Assembly: GCF_014163735.1 (NCBI RefSeq)
Contig: NZ_JACJDV010000003.1
Coordinates: forward strand, 124,001-188,000
Reading direction: 5' to 3'
Source of the DNA: Shewanella sp. SR44-3
GTDB taxonomy: Bacteria; Pseudomonadota; Gammaproteobacteria; Enterobacterales; Shewanellaceae
DNA length: 64,000 nucleotides
Numbering within the stretch: position 1 is the stretch's first letter; each line of letters opens with the position of its first letter. Positions 10,434 through 18,893 of the stretch are shown here, piece after piece. Position numbers and translations under genes: made by a program. The notes below the pieces were generated by a model that had not been told where the DNA came from, did no database searches, and saw only the letters and a program-made list of their open reading frames with translations.

Positions 10434-11171
10434 ATGAGTCATATTCAGGTTCAGGATGATCAAGGTGTGCGTATCATCAGTTTTAACCGCCCTGAAAAGC
10501 GCAATGCCTTTGATCTTAGTATGTATCTTGCACTAACAGAATACCTGATCCAAGGTGAGGCCGACAATGACATTCGCGCCTTTATGCTTCGCGGTACGGA
10601 TAATTGTTTCACTGCCGGTAATGATATTAGCGATTTCTTAAAAAGTGGCAGTTTAGGGCCCGAGCATCCAGCGGTTAAGTTTCTCTATTTATTACTCGAA
10701 TTAAAAAAACCTGTGGTTGCTGCCGTTGCAGGCTCTGCTGTAGGTATTGGCACCACAATGTTGCTGCATTTTGATTTAGTCTACGCCGATAGCAGCGCTA
10801 AATTTCAGCTCCCCTTCGTTAACCTGGCTTTAGTGCCTGAAGCGGGTGCCAGTTTATTGCTCCCTCAATTAGTAGGGCCACAAAAAGCTGCGGAGCTGAT
10901 TTTACTTGGCGAGAGTTTTGATGCTAATACTGCCTATGAACTTAAGATAATTAATAAGATCATTGATGCTGAGCTTTTATATGATTTCGCCTTATCTCAA
11001 GCTAAGAAGCTAGCCGCCCAGCCGCCACAATCACTGCAAGCGTCACGCAAATTACTGCGCAGCAATAGCGACCAAGTCAGATTGCAAATGCAAACTGAGT
11101 TAGCTTTATTCGATGAACGCTTAGGAAGTGATGAAGCTAAGGCAAGATTTCAGGCTTTCTTAAAAAAATAA
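10434..11171 (+). CDS. Enoyl-CoA hydratase/isomerase family protein
   Basis: A 245-residue crotonase-fold protein, probably acting on enoyl-CoA or a related acyl-CoA. The N-terminus VRIISFNRPEKRNAF is diagnostic. The oxyanion-hole segments are NCFTAGNDISDF and AAVAGSAVGIGTTMLLHFDLVYAD, and the conserved LALVPEAGASLLLP follows. The acidic residue expected in hydratases occupies the second position of VPEAGAS, so hydratase or isomerase activity are both possible. I chose ATG 10434, eight bases after AAGGA (10421-10425), over a GTG at 10413 that lacks a ribosome-binding site. Monocistronic and divergent from the copper-chaperone gene; the specific substrate is unknown. Confidence 0.88.
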   Translation: MSHIQVQDDQGVRIISFNRPEKRNAFDLSMYLALTEYLIQGEADNDIRAFMLRGTDNCFTAGNDISDFLKSGSLGPEHPAVKFLYLLLELKKPVVAAVAGSAVGIGTTMLLHFDLVYADSSAKFQLPFVNLALVPEAGASLLLPQLVGPQKAAELILLGESFDANTAYELKIINKIIDAELLYDFALSQAKKLAAQPPQSLQASRKLLRSNSDQVRLQMQTELALFDERLGSDEAKARFQAFLKK

Positions 11172-11272
11172 TCTGTATTGGTTTTTAACAACTGTCTGAG
11201 CCAACTTTTTGAGCCATAATGTTAGCCTACTCAAAGTGGATATAAACAAGGCGGCAAGTGCCTTTGCCGCGA

Positions 11273-11470
11273 TTACACTTTGGGCTTATTTTTAATCAAT
11301 AGTGCAAGCACAAGGTAGACCAAGCCGCCAATGAAAGGGTTAAACACCACGACCATTGTGCCTATGACTCGAGTCCACAACAAAGACCAGTTAAACTCGC
11401 CAGCAATATGCGCCGCCACCCCTGCAATAATCGTCTCATGCGCTGATAATCTATCAATAACCTTATCCAT
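11273..11470 (-). CDS. Small PspC-like membrane protein
   Basis: A 65-residue protein with two hydrophobic segments. The text AGVAAHIAGEFNWSLLWTRV then GGLVYLVLALLIKNKP matches the PspC domain layout (usually CGVCGGLAEYFGxxxxxVRxxF ... YxxLWLLLP), so it is probably an inner-membrane envelope-stress protein of the phage-shock kind. It is the last gene of a three-gene minus-strand operon that starts at 12007 with a sigma-54-like promoter. The ATG is preceded by GGAGGTTTAA, a strong ribosome-binding site. Full PspC has about 120 residues, so this is a minimal version. Confidence 0.75.
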   Translation of the reverse strand: MDKVIDRLSAHETIIAGVAAHIAGEFNWSLLWTRVIGTMVVVFNPFIGGLVYLVLALLIKNKPKV

Positions 11471-11522
11471 TTAAACCTCCACATTCTTAACTTAAATGAC
11501 ACTCAAGTGGGCTAACCCGCCA

Positions 11523-11681
11523 CTAATTCAGCGTCATTCTGTTGGGTTTCACTTCTTCAGAGTGATAACGGCGCTCAAACCAGCTAACACATGATGCACA
11601 CACTGCAAAACTAACCACAGGCAGTAACAACAAAGACATCAACGGCAGCGCAAGCTGGGTTAAGGCTGCCCACAACATCAT
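11523..11681 (-). CDS. Small membrane protein in the psp-like operon
   Basis: A 52-residue reading frame, MMLWAALTQLALPLMSLLLL... ending PNRMTLN. It has one clear hydrophobic helix (residues about 5-30), two cysteines (CASC) and a basic-acidic tail. The start overlaps the stop of the upstream gene (AAATGATG), and the end of that gene supplies GAGG 6 bases before the ATG, so translation is coupled. This coupling and the membrane helix are the evidence that it is real. No family recognised. It is followed by 52 bases and then the PspC-like gene. Confidence 0.7.
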   Translation of the reverse strand: MMLWAALTQLALPLMSLLLLPVVSFAVCASCVSWFERRYHSEEVKPNRMTLN

Positions 11682-12007
11682 TTAGCCTCAGAGCGTTGAG
11701 TCACAACTAGGTTTTGCTCATTAATCTCAAAGGCGATAGCCGCTTCATCAATCTCAGTGACTGAGTACAACTGTTGCGAAATTTGCTCTTGCAAAGACAA
11801 GATTAATTCTTGCTTCGCATTAATCAGTGCATCTTGGCTGGCTTGAGTGATATTTTGCTCTACCGCGACTAAAAGCTCTGATGCATCGATTTCAACCGCT
11901 TGGCTTGAAAAACTCGCTAAGGTTAATGTCGCAGCAACTAAGCCAGTTTTTACTAATGAACTTGATTGCGTTGTTAGTCGTGATGTTAATTGAGTTAAGT
12001 TGAACAT
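11678..12007 (-). CDS. Hypothetical secreted protein, first gene of the psp-like operon
   Basis: A 109-residue protein with an N-terminal export signal (KTGLVAATLTLASFSSQAVE; cleavage probably after SQA). The rest is a helical, glutamine- and glutamate-rich stretch (ELLVAVEQNITQASQDALINAKQELILSLQEQISQQL) and a short strand-rich tail (AIAFEINEQNLVVTQRSEAK). Family not recognised. Ribosome-binding site AAGGA lies 7 bases before the ATG. It heads an operon with a 52-residue membrane protein and a PspC-like protein. A periplasmic sensor or chaperone role is only a guess from the context. Confidence 0.78.
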   Translation of the reverse strand: MFNLTQLTSRLTTQSSSLVKTGLVAATLTLASFSSQAVEIDASELLVAVEQNITQASQDALINAKQELILSLQEQISQQLYSVTEIDEAAIAFEINEQNLVVTQRSEAK

Positions 12008-12046
12008 GGTGCTTTCCTTTTCAGTAGTGAGTTACATCTAAGGTAT

Positions 12047-12062
12047 TGCGAACAGCGTGCCA
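12047..12062 (-). promoter_or_regulatory. Sigma-54-like promoter of the small envelope operon
   Basis: On the minus strand the sequence reads TGGCACGCTGTTCGCA, against the sigma-54 consensus TGGCACG-N4-TTGCA: only one mismatch, with GG and GC at exactly the required spacing. Initiation would fall about 12 bases downstream, leaving a leader of about 28 bases before the ATG at 12007. An IHF-like site, TATCAGCAACTTA on the plus strand (12093-12105, one mismatch to the consensus), lies upstream in the position usual for such promoters. An enhancer-binding activator such as PspF would be required. Confidence 0.65.
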
Positions 12063-12107
12063 ACTTTTCAAAAAAGCAATTTAACAATTAAATATCAGCA
12101 ACTTAAA

Positions 12108-12263
12108 AACAAAGCATTAGTGTTCCCAAGCATTATTTGTGTGTTCGATAAACATACGACAGCTAGCTATTAGTAAAAATAACCACTGCGATGGCGAATT
12201 TCACTAACCCTGTTATTTATATCTTACTCTAGGGTTATTTACGCTAAAAATAATGGCCATAGA
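12108..12263. other. Upstream region of the small envelope operon
   Basis: Together with the sigma-54 promoter, the IHF-like site and the dusA terminator this fills the 307-base gap 12008-12314. No reading frame is supported. It is AT-rich and is where an activator site for a sigma-54 promoter would be expected, but I do not recognise a specific palindrome. Confidence 0.4.
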
Positions 12264-12292
12264 AACAAAAAACGCCCCGAGGGGCGTTGTTA
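12264..12292 (-). terminator. Terminator of dusA
   Basis: The stem AACGCCCC-GA-GGGGCGTT (12271-12288) is followed on the minus strand by six T residues. It sits 25 bases past the dusA stop. Confidence 0.88.
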
Positions 12293-12314
12293 GCAATAAG
12301 TCATTTACCTTGAT

Positions 12315-13316
12315 TTAATCTTGCATCGACTCTGCGGTAGTCTGCATCTTAACCACGGCCTCGCGCACCACTTCAATCCCCGCATTAGGCTTGTGGGCAT
12401 TCTCACTTAAATGACGGCGCCATTGGCGAGAACCCGCCAAGCCTTGATATAACCCGATCATGTGACGAGTGATGTGATTCAAGCGGCCACCGGCTTTTAA
12501 GTGGGCCTCAATATAAGGCAGCATCTTCTCAATCACCTGCTCACGACTGATGATGTCACTCTCTACACCATACAATTGTGTGTCCACCTCGGCCAATAGG
12601 TATGGATTCTGATAGGCTTCGCGGCCCACCATCACCCCATCGAGCTGAGCTAAATGCAGTTTGGCTTCGGCTAAGGTTTTAATGCCGCCATTGATGCCGA
12701 TATTAAGCTTAGGAAAATCACGCTTTAACTGATAAACCCTGTCGTAATCTAATGGCGGAATTTCACGATTCTCTTTTGGACTCAGCCCCTGTAGCCAGGC
12801 TTTACGAGCATGGATAGTAAAATCATCACAGCCTTTCGCCGCCACGGTTTCAATAAATTTCGTTAAAAACTCATAGCTGTCCTGCTCATCGATACCGATC
12901 CGCGTTTTCACTGTCACAGGGATATCAGCCACTTGTTTCATCGCATCGACACACTCAGCCACGAGCTCAGGCTCTGCCATTAAGCAGGCCCCAAAGCGGC
13001 CGTTTTGCACTCTGTCTGACGGGCAACCCACATTCAGATTGATTTCATCATAACCGCGATCAAAAGCAAGCTTAGCGCAAGCAGCAAGATCCACAGGATT
13101 TGAGCCACCCAATTGCAACGCCAGCGGGTGTTCCTCGGTGTTATAGGCAAGATAGTCCCCACGGCCATGCAATATCGCCCCAGTCGTCACCATCTCAGTA
13201 TAAAGCAACGCCTTAGTAGACATGATACGAGCAAAGTAGCGGTAATGTTTATCCGTCCAATCCAGCATGGGCGCGATGGAGAAGGTTGAATCTGGTGTCT
13301 TGGTGGTTTTAGTCAT
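12315..13316 (-). CDS. dusA: tRNA-dihydrouridine synthase A
   Basis: A 333-residue flavoenzyme that reduces uridine 20/20a in the tRNA D-loop. FMN-binding start [19 protein letters not shown] is typical of DusA. The catalytic cysteine is in [21 protein letters not shown]. Phosphate- and FMN-binding segments are [35 protein letters not shown] (a DusA-specific signature) and [10 protein letters not shown], then [15 protein letters not shown]. Length matches E. coli DusA (330-345). Monocistronic with its own terminator downstream. Confidence 0.96.
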   Translation of the reverse strand: MTKTTKTPDSTFSIAPMLDWTDKHYRYFARIMSTKALLYTEMVTTGAILHGRGDYLAYNTEEHPLALQLGGSNPVDLAACAKLAFDRGYDEINLNVGCPSDRVQNGRFGACLMAEPELVAECVDAMKQVADIPVTVKTRIGIDEQDSYEFLTKFIETVAAKGCDDFTIHARKAWLQGLSPKENREIPPLDYDRVYQLKRDFPKLNIGINGGIKTLAEAKLHLAQLDGVMVGREAYQNPYLLAEVDTQLYGVESDIISREQVIEKMLPYIEAHLKAGGRLNHITRHMIGLYQGLAGSRQWRRHLSENAHKPNAGIEVVREAVVKMQTTAESMQD

Positions 13317-13374
13317 ATGACGTGCACAGGCCTATCTTAAACAGGAAGGAAAACTACAAAAGGAATATTTATCG

Positions 13375-13545
13375 CTATTTAAACACGCAATGCTTAGCGT
13401 AATCAGCGGCTTCATTTACAGTCCAGTCGCCCTTAGGCTTTTCTTCCATTTGCTTACACCAAGCATCACTGCCCACTTCCGGTGCGCAAGCTGACAAGAA
13501 TACTAAAGCTAACAGCGCGGCATAAAATTTAGTTGAAATGTTCAC
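13375..13545 (-). CDS. DUF3012-like small lipoprotein
   Basis: A 56-residue reading frame starting at GTG (13545-13543), eight bases after AAGGAG. It has a lipoprotein signal (ALLALVFLSAC, lipobox L-S-A-C, cysteine at residue 20), then APEVGSDAWCKQMEEKPKGDWTVNEAADYAKHC. The WC...M..KPKGDWT...A.DYA.HC pattern is that of the DUF3012 family of small gammaproteobacterial lipoproteins, function unknown. The two cysteines after the lipobox may form a disulphide. Between dusA and a SpoIIAA-like gene on the same strand. Confidence 0.8.
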   Translation of the reverse strand: MNISTKFYAALLALVFLSACAPEVGSDAWCKQMEEKPKGDWTVNEAADYAKHCVFK

Positions 13546-13580
13546 TATGAGTGCTCCTTAAATGAGATAAAAAATAATGG

Positions 13581-13946
13581 CTAAGCTTGCGAGCGCTTTG
13601 CGACCCAAGCTATGGCTTCTTGTTTGCGCTCTAACGGGAACCACGCGACTTCGCCTTGCATGAAAGGGCCTAACAAACGTACTGAGTTACCCACCCAATC
13701 TGGCCCACCCACGAGCACTAGCGCATCAAATGCAGGCAGTTGTACTTCTCCGCTACCTGTCAAGGAGCCAAACTCCCAGCCTTCAAGCAAGACGTCGGCT
13801 TCAATATAAAGGCACACCTGACCCCAATCATTGCGATAGCTTTTTATCGCTGGCTGTAAACGAATGCGGTAATCTTGTGCAGATAAGCGGCCACTGGCAA
13901 ATAAACTAATAACGCCTTTCGCAATATCTGGAATTTGGCATAACAT
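13581..13946 (-). CDS. SpoIIAA-like (STAS/SEC14) domain protein
   Basis: A 121-residue cytoplasmic protein that resembles the SpoIIAA-like family (STAS/SEC14 fold): an early helix-strand region, YRIRLQPAIKSYRNDWGQVCLYIEADVLLEGWEFGS, then LPAFDALVLVGGPDWVGNSVRLLGPFMQGEVAWFPLERKQEAIAWV, matching the family's usual EVRWFPLDERDEALAWL ending. Function of the family is unknown; lipid or small-ligand binding has been proposed from the fold. It lies 35 bases upstream of the DUF3012 lipoprotein gene, so the two may be co-transcribed. Confidence 0.75.
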   Translation of the reverse strand: MLCQIPDIAKGVISLFASGRLSAQDYRIRLQPAIKSYRNDWGQVCLYIEADVLLEGWEFGSLTGSGEVQLPAFDALVLVGGPDWVGNSVRLLGPFMQGEVAWFPLERKQEAIAWVAKRSQA

Positions 13947-14142
13947 AAGGGGAACTCCGAGCCGAATAAGGGCTGAGTGCGATAGACTAAGGCAATAAAT
14001 AGTCGATGCAACTCAATAATGGCAAGGATGATAGCAAATCTCTGCCCGAACCATAAAGCGCTTAATCGCAATCTTGTCAATAATCAGGCTAAATAACTGG
14101 CCTACATCACAACCAAGTCATAGGAAATTATCACCCGAATCA

Positions 14143-14559
14143 ATGATAAAAATTTCATATAAAGTCGAGTTACTAGATAACGAAATTGAATGGCAGTTTG
14201 TACGCTCAAGCGGTGCTGGCGGCCAACACATCAATAAAGTGTCCACCGCAGCGCAATTAAGCTTTGATATTGCAGAGTCATCCTTGCCTGATTTTTATAA
14301 AGAAAAACTACTCGCCAAGGCGGATCACCGGATCACCAAAAGCGGTAAAATCTTAATCAAATGCCAACAAAGCCGCAGCCAAGATTTTAATCGCCAGCAA
14401 GCCTTAGCTCAGTTTATAGAATTAGTTGCCAGCGTTGCCCATGTGCAAAAAAAGCGCGTGGCAACGAAAGCCACTAAAGCCAGCCAAAAACGTCGCATTG
14501 AAGGTAAAAAACAGCGCGGCGCCACTAAAGCGATGCGACAGAATAAAAGTGACTATTAG
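14143..14559 (+). CDS. arfB: Alternative ribosome-rescue factor ArfB (peptidyl-tRNA hydrolase)
   Basis: A 138-residue release-factor-like protein that frees stalled ribosomes lacking a stop codon. The GGQ catalytic motif is at residues 26-28 (SSGAGGQHINKVSTAA) and the C-terminus is the basic, lysine/arginine-rich tail (KKRVATKATKASQKRRIEGKKQRGATKAMR) that enters the empty mRNA channel. Both features and length match E. coli YaeJ. I chose ATG 14143 because it aligns with the family start (MIxIS); an earlier TTG at 14074 would add 23 unrelated residues. The ribosome-binding site is weak (AGGAAA about 15 bases upstream). Confidence 0.93.
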   Translation: MIKISYKVELLDNEIEWQFVRSSGAGGQHINKVSTAAQLSFDIAESSLPDFYKEKLLAKADHRITKSGKILIKCQQSRSQDFNRQQALAQFIELVASVAHVQKKRVATKATKASQKRRIEGKKQRGATKAMRQNKSDY

Positions 14560-14655
14560 TTCGTAGTAAACCTTATTTTTTCTAGCATTAATCTCATATA
14601 AACAGCGAATTAAACATGCTAAATTAACAGAAATAATTTCTCTAAGGACTGCACC

Positions 14656-15111
14656 ATGAGCGCCACAGCTAAAATCCTATTACTCAACGGCCCGAACTTG
14701 AACCTACTTGGTCGCAGAGAACCGGGTCTCTATGGTCACCAAACATTAGAGACTATAGTCAGCGAACTTAACGCTCAGGCCCAACAAGCGAGCGTCACCC
14801 TAGAACACCTGCAATCTAATGCCGAGCACGAGCTTATTGATGCTGTTCATGCAAGTGATGCTCAGTTTATCATTATTAACCCTGCGGGCTTTACTCACAC
14901 CAGTGTTGCCCTGCGTGATGCTCTGCTTGGCGTTGCGATTCCTTTTATTGAAGTGCATTTGTCTAATGTCCACGCCCGTGAGCCATTTAGGCAGCATTCG
15001 TACTTTTCAGATAAAGCCGTTGGCGTGATTTGTGGACTTGGGCCTCAAGGCTACAAGTTCGCCTTACAAGCCGCATTGAGTCATCTCAGCGATAAACAGC
15101 TGCAAAGCTAA
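14656..15111 (+). CDS. aroQ: 3-dehydroquinate dehydratase, type II
   Basis: A 151-residue type II dehydroquinase, the third step of the shikimate pathway. The N-terminal [20 protein letters not shown] holds the catalytic tyrosine and flexible-lid arginine region; [17 protein letters not shown] and [20 protein letters not shown] hold the active-site Asn, His and Arg; the ending [15 protein letters not shown] is conserved. TCTAAGGA before the ATG is a good ribosome-binding site. In many gammaproteobacteria aroQ precedes accB-accC; here it is followed by an RNA methyltransferase gene instead, so it is separated from the fatty-acid genes or is a second copy. Confidence 0.95.
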   Translation: MSATAKILLLNGPNLNLLGRREPGLYGHQTLETIVSELNAQAQQASVTLEHLQSNAEHELIDAVHASDAQFIIINPAGFTHTSVALRDALLGVAIPFIEVHLSNVHAREPFRQHSYFSDKAVGVICGLGPQGYKFALQAALSHLSDKQLQS

Positions 15112-15251
15112 CCGTTAACCAATCAGATAAGCTCAAGCACTAGCGAGCTCAGCGCCAAGATGGGGCGCGCTGGGAGGTCAATTTTGCTATACTCCCCCGC
15201 CTACCCGCTTTGGGGTCCATAGTTAACATTAATAGTTAAGAGCAAGCATAC

Positions 15252-16259
15252 ATGTCAGTACACTCTTTGTTAGTCACAGCGTTAAGCCAGCGTGCAGCTT
15301 TTTTATCTCAAGCCAAGCTTGATAATACAGATTGCTATCGCGTTTTTCATGGCACAGTTGAAGGCGTCAGTGGTCTTAACATCGACAGATATGGCAATGC
15401 TTGGTTAATTCAAAGCTTTCATCAAACGTTGACCGCTGATGAACTTGCGCTTATCACCCAGGTTTTGCAGCAAGCCATATTGTTACCAGTTATCTATAAC
15501 GATAGAGCCACTAGCCATTCGCGCATCGACAATGAATTAACCCCAGAGCTGCTAGACATAGCCACAACTGAGCAAATTATGCATGAAAATAGCATTAAAT
15601 TTAGCTCTAAACTCCGCCATGAAGGTCAAGATCCTCTGCTGTTTTTAGACATGCGTATTGGCCGTGAATATGTGCGCCGCCACAGTAACAACAAAACGGT
15701 ACTCAACTTGTTTTCTTATACTTGCGGCATAGGAACAGCTGCGGCCATGGGCGATGCCAGTCACGTTGTGAATGTGGATTTTTCTTCATTTGCTTTGGCT
15801 GCGGGTAAGAGAAACGCCGAGTTAAATCAAGTGGATAACGTCTGTGAATTTATTCAAAGTGACGCCTTCCCAGCACTTAGGCAGCTTGCTGGACTTAACG
15901 TTGGCGGCAGACGTAATCAAAAGCTTCCCAACTACCCAAAACTCAGTGCAGCCCAGTTTGATTTAGTGTTTTTGGATCCGCCAAGGTATGCCAAAAGTCC
16001 TTTTGGCATTGTCGATTTAGTTAATGATTACCAAGGTTTATTCAAGCCTGCCATGTTGGCCACTAAAAGTGGCGGCACCATAGTGTGTTGCAACAATGTC
16101 GCCAAGGTCGAGCGCCAAGAATGGTTTGCAAGCCTAGTGCGCTGCGTTGAAAAACAAGGCCGTAGTGTAAACAAGATAGAATGGCTCGATTGCCATCCTG
16201 ACTTCCCTTCTTTTGATGGTAACCACCCATTAAAAATGGTCGCGCTGACATTAAGCTAG
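15252..16259 (+). CDS. Class I SAM-dependent RNA methyltransferase (RlmI-like)
   Basis: A 335-residue Rossmann-fold methyltransferase related to the rRNA m5C methyltransferase RlmI and the C-terminal part of RlmK/L. Seen: an N-terminal region YRVFHGTVEGVSGLNIDRYGNAWLIQSF, DMRIGREYVRRHSNNKTVLNLFSYTCGIGTAAAMGDASHVVNVDFSS (SAM-binding motif I and acidic motif II), and the catalytic FLDPPRYAKSPFG. The usual N-terminal PUA domain of RlmI (about 60 residues) is shortened, so substrate assignment is uncertain. It has its own terminator. Confidence 0.85.
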   Translation: MSVHSLLVTALSQRAAFLSQAKLDNTDCYRVFHGTVEGVSGLNIDRYGNAWLIQSFHQTLTADELALITQVLQQAILLPVIYNDRATSHSRIDNELTPELLDIATTEQIMHENSIKFSSKLRHEGQDPLLFLDMRIGREYVRRHSNNKTVLNLFSYTCGIGTAAAMGDASHVVNVDFSSFALAAGKRNAELNQVDNVCEFIQSDAFPALRQLAGLNVGGRRNQKLPNYPKLSAAQFDLVFLDPPRYAKSPFGIVDLVNDYQGLFKPAMLATKSGGTIVCCNNVAKVERQEWFASLVRCVEKQGRSVNKIEWLDCHPDFPSFDGNHPLKMVALTLS

Positions 16260-16286
16260 CCACAAAATAAGACATGAAACAGCCAA

Positions 16287-16316
16287 TAAAAAACAGCTCA
16301 AATGAGCTGTTTTTTA
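16287..16316. terminator. Bidirectional terminator between the methyltransferase gene and phoD
   Basis: The stem AACAGCTCA-AA-TGAGCTGTT (16292-16311) has an A-run on the left and a T-run on the right, serving the two convergent genes. Confidence 0.9.
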
Positions 16317-16335
16317 TTATCCTGATACTGGCGTG

Positions 16336-18096
16336 CTAAACAGAAGTAATACTAGGCACACCGATTTTAGTCACTGCACTATAACTTCTGTCACTGGCAA
16401 GTTTAAAATCTTTGCTGAGTATGCTATCCACATAGTGCCAGTCACTGCGCACTTCTTCAGGAGTGAACGTCAGCATCATGTAACCCCTGTCTTTGAGATT
16501 GGCATACTTCAAATGTTCTACCATGCCTACAATTGCCGCTTCTGTCGCGGGGATTTGCTCAAGGGGGATGTTGAGGTAGTACTCAAGTCCAGGAGATGAT
16601 ACTGAACTGGTCGCAAATTCGACACCAATGGCATTGCCTTTATAATCCTTAAGCTCATTTGCCCAAGCATTATGGGTATCGCCAGCAATCACTACTAAGT
16701 TGTGGTTCGCAGCTTTTGCAGTGCTTAGAATCACTTCACGCTCGTAAAAGTAACCATCCCAAGAATCCAAGTTATAAGGAATCGCTGGAAGCTGTAACTG
16801 CGCCAGCACTTCTGGTGTTAACTTAGCTTGATTGGCTTGTAAATAGGTCAATTCCTCTACAGTCAAACTTGGATCACCCGCCTGCGCGCGGCCAGCTAAC
16901 TGCGCCAATGCGCCTAATTCGGCGAACTGTGGAATAGATAATTGCTGAGTCGCAATTGCCGCAGGCAATGACATCTGCCCCATCAACACTTGCTGGCCTA
17001 ATACCTGCCACTTAGCCGTTGCCTGCAATAAGGTGCCTTGCAACCATTCAAGCTGAGTTTGACCTAACATAGTGCGGTAGGGGAAGGTGACATCGGCTTT
17101 GAAGGCTTTATCGTTAAATGCGCCTGTATCTGGGTGCATATAATCGGCGTAATCAAGCTGCTTATCACGACCAACAAGGCGAGTATCAAGCATGTGTAAA
17201 TCAACTAAATCACCGAAGCTGAAACTTCTGTAAATGTCTTCATGATTACCTTCACGCCATGGACGAATAGGCAACCATTCAAAATAGGCTTGCAGAGCTG
17301 ATTGTTTACGAAGGTCATAATCCCCTTCATCAGCTTGATGATTTTCAGCCCCTTCACGCCAGGCATCGTTAGCCACTTCATGGTCATCCCACACGGTAAT
17401 AAAGGGGACCTTGGCGTGAAGTTTTTGCAGGCTAGCGTCCTGATGGTATTGACCATAACGAGTACGATAATCCGTAAGTGAGATTAGCTCGTTAGCAGGC
17501 AGTACTTCACGATTAAGTGAAGCTGCGTGCTCGCTGGCATAACCGCCTCTGGCGTATTCATATAAATAATCACCAAGGTGAACCACCGCATCTAAATCAT
17601 CACGCTGCGCAGCCAGTTCATAGACATTAAAATAACCGGCTGGAAAGTTAGCGCAAGACATAACGGCCAATTTAACTGAGTCCACGGCGCCTTCTGGTAG
17701 GGTGCGGGTTTTGCCTACTGGGGATAGCTTATCGCCACATTTAAAACGGTAGAAATATTGCTTGCCTGCTTCCAGCTGAATGGCATCAACTTTAACGGTA
17801 TAGTCACGACCAATATTAGTCAGCATACTGCCAGTCTGGACTAAACTACTGAAAGCATCATCTGTGGCCAACTCCCAAGAAACCAAGACTTCACCATCAT
17901 ATTCAGGGGTTACACGAGTCCAGAGGATCACTTCTTTGTGAGTCGGATCACCACTGGCTACACCATGCAAAAATTCACCTGGTGTTTTTTTTTCTTCGCT
18001 ACCGCAGCCCATTAGGCCATAAGAAATAGCTGCAGCACCAACACCTTTGGCGGACATGGCCAAAAAATCACGACGAGAAACACTATAAGTCATCAT
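16336..18096 (-). CDS. phoD: Alkaline phosphatase D family phosphodiesterase/phosphatase, Tat-exported
   Basis: A 586-residue PhoD-type secreted phosphatase. The N-terminus has a twin-arginine signal (SVSRRDFLAMSAKGVGAAA) followed by a lipobox-like LMGC, so it may be a Tat-exported lipoprotein. A fibronectin-like N-domain (FLHGVASGDPTHKEVILWTRVTP) precedes the metallophosphatase core: AVMSCANFPAGYFNVY, VVHLGDYLYEYA, VPFITVWDDHEVANDAW, LDTRLVGRDKQ and LVVIAGDTHNAWANEL, which carry the metal ligands. There is an A9 run (coding strand) just after the signal peptide. No convincing Pho box was found upstream; a pair of GTTAAC hexamers 2 bases apart lies about 75 bases before the start. Confidence 0.93.
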   Translation of the reverse strand: MMTYSVSRRDFLAMSAKGVGAAAISYGLMGCGSEEKKTPGEFLHGVASGDPTHKEVILWTRVTPEYDGEVLVSWELATDDAFSSLVQTGSMLTNIGRDYTVKVDAIQLEAGKQYFYRFKCGDKLSPVGKTRTLPEGAVDSVKLAVMSCANFPAGYFNVYELAAQRDDLDAVVHLGDYLYEYARGGYASEHAASLNREVLPANELISLTDYRTRYGQYHQDASLQKLHAKVPFITVWDDHEVANDAWREGAENHQADEGDYDLRKQSALQAYFEWLPIRPWREGNHEDIYRSFSFGDLVDLHMLDTRLVGRDKQLDYADYMHPDTGAFNDKAFKADVTFPYRTMLGQTQLEWLQGTLLQATAKWQVLGQQVLMGQMSLPAAIATQQLSIPQFAELGALAQLAGRAQAGDPSLTVEELTYLQANQAKLTPEVLAQLQLPAIPYNLDSWDGYFYEREVILSTAKAANHNLVVIAGDTHNAWANELKDYKGNAIGVEFATSSVSSPGLEYYLNIPLEQIPATEAAIVGMVEHLKYANLKDRGYMMLTFTPEEVRSDWHYVDSILSKDFKLASDRSYSAVTKIGVPSITSV

Positions 18097-18388
18097 TAAT
18101 CCTTTAAATTATTATTTCACTTGATTTGTTGAATTTATTATATTTTTTATTCACCCCTAGCTGAGGAGTTAACAGGTTAACGCTAAGATCATCTGGTATG
18201 AGGTCTAATGAGAGGATCCTGCAACAAGAGTATTACAATTTAATGACAAAATGATAGTGTTAAATCCATCACAATATTAGTTATTGTTTACATTCATACT
18301 GTTATAAATATATTTACGACAAACATTGCTAGCTATGTTAAATAGTTTTGATTAATATTTCAGCATCACCAGTTCAAGGAGCGATCGA

Positions 18389-18817
18389 ATGAAAGTCAGC
18401 GACATCATGACCCCCAATCCAGTGTGCATCAGCAATGAGGCTAGCCTTAAAGATGCCCATCAATTAATGCAAAGTCGTAGCGTACGCCATTTACCTGTCA
18501 TATCTGAACTAGATGGCACCCTAGTGGGCATGCTGACACACAAGAAAATGATCGCCAGCGTATTGAGCATGCTCAATAAATACGGTCAAGGGGCGCTAGA
18601 CAGAAAAGAGCGCTACAAACCCATTATTGAAGTAATGGAAACCCAAGTACAAAAATTGGGTCTAGATGAACCATTATCTGTTGTAGTGCAGTATTTTATT
18701 GATAATAAATTAGGCTGTTTACCGGTTGTAGATGGCAATAACAAAGTGATAGGAATAGTGACTTCATCGGATTTTGTTAAGCTGTGCCAGCGCTTACTAC
18801 TCAAGCATCCCTCATAA
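18389..18817 (+). CDS. Tandem CBS-domain protein
   Basis: A 142-residue protein made of two CBS domains: MKVSDIMTPNPVCISNEASLKDAHQLMQSRSVRHLPVISELDGTLVGMLTHKKM (residues 1-54) and VMETQVQKLGLDEPLSVVVQYFIDNKLGCLPVVDGNNKVIGIVTSSDFVKL (80-132). Such stand-alone pairs bind adenosine nucleotides and act as energy or ligand sensors, target unknown. AAGGAGCGATCGA before the ATG is a strong ribosome-binding site. Isolated gene with its own terminator; divergent from phoD across about 290 bases. Confidence 0.92.
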   Translation: MKVSDIMTPNPVCISNEASLKDAHQLMQSRSVRHLPVISELDGTLVGMLTHKKMIASVLSMLNKYGQGALDRKERYKPIIEVMETQVQKLGLDEPLSVVVQYFIDNKLGCLPVVDGNNKVIGIVTSSDFVKLCQRLLLKHPS

Positions 18818-18835
18818 GTAAATCAGTTATTAAAC

Positions 18836-18864
18836 AAAAAAATCCAGCCTAGGCTGGATTTTTA
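18836..18864. terminator. Bidirectional terminator between the CBS-protein and nuclease genes
   Basis: A perfect 20-base palindrome AATCCAGCCTAGGCTGGATT (18841-18860), with an A-run before and T-run after. Confidence 0.88.
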
Positions 18865-18893
18865 CACATCAATTAACTAAAAATTTTTGATGT

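Noticed and set aside
18165-18185. Pho box upstream of phoD
   Set aside because: GTTAAC-N2-GTTAAC is present but does not match the CTGTCAT-N4-CTGTCAT pattern.
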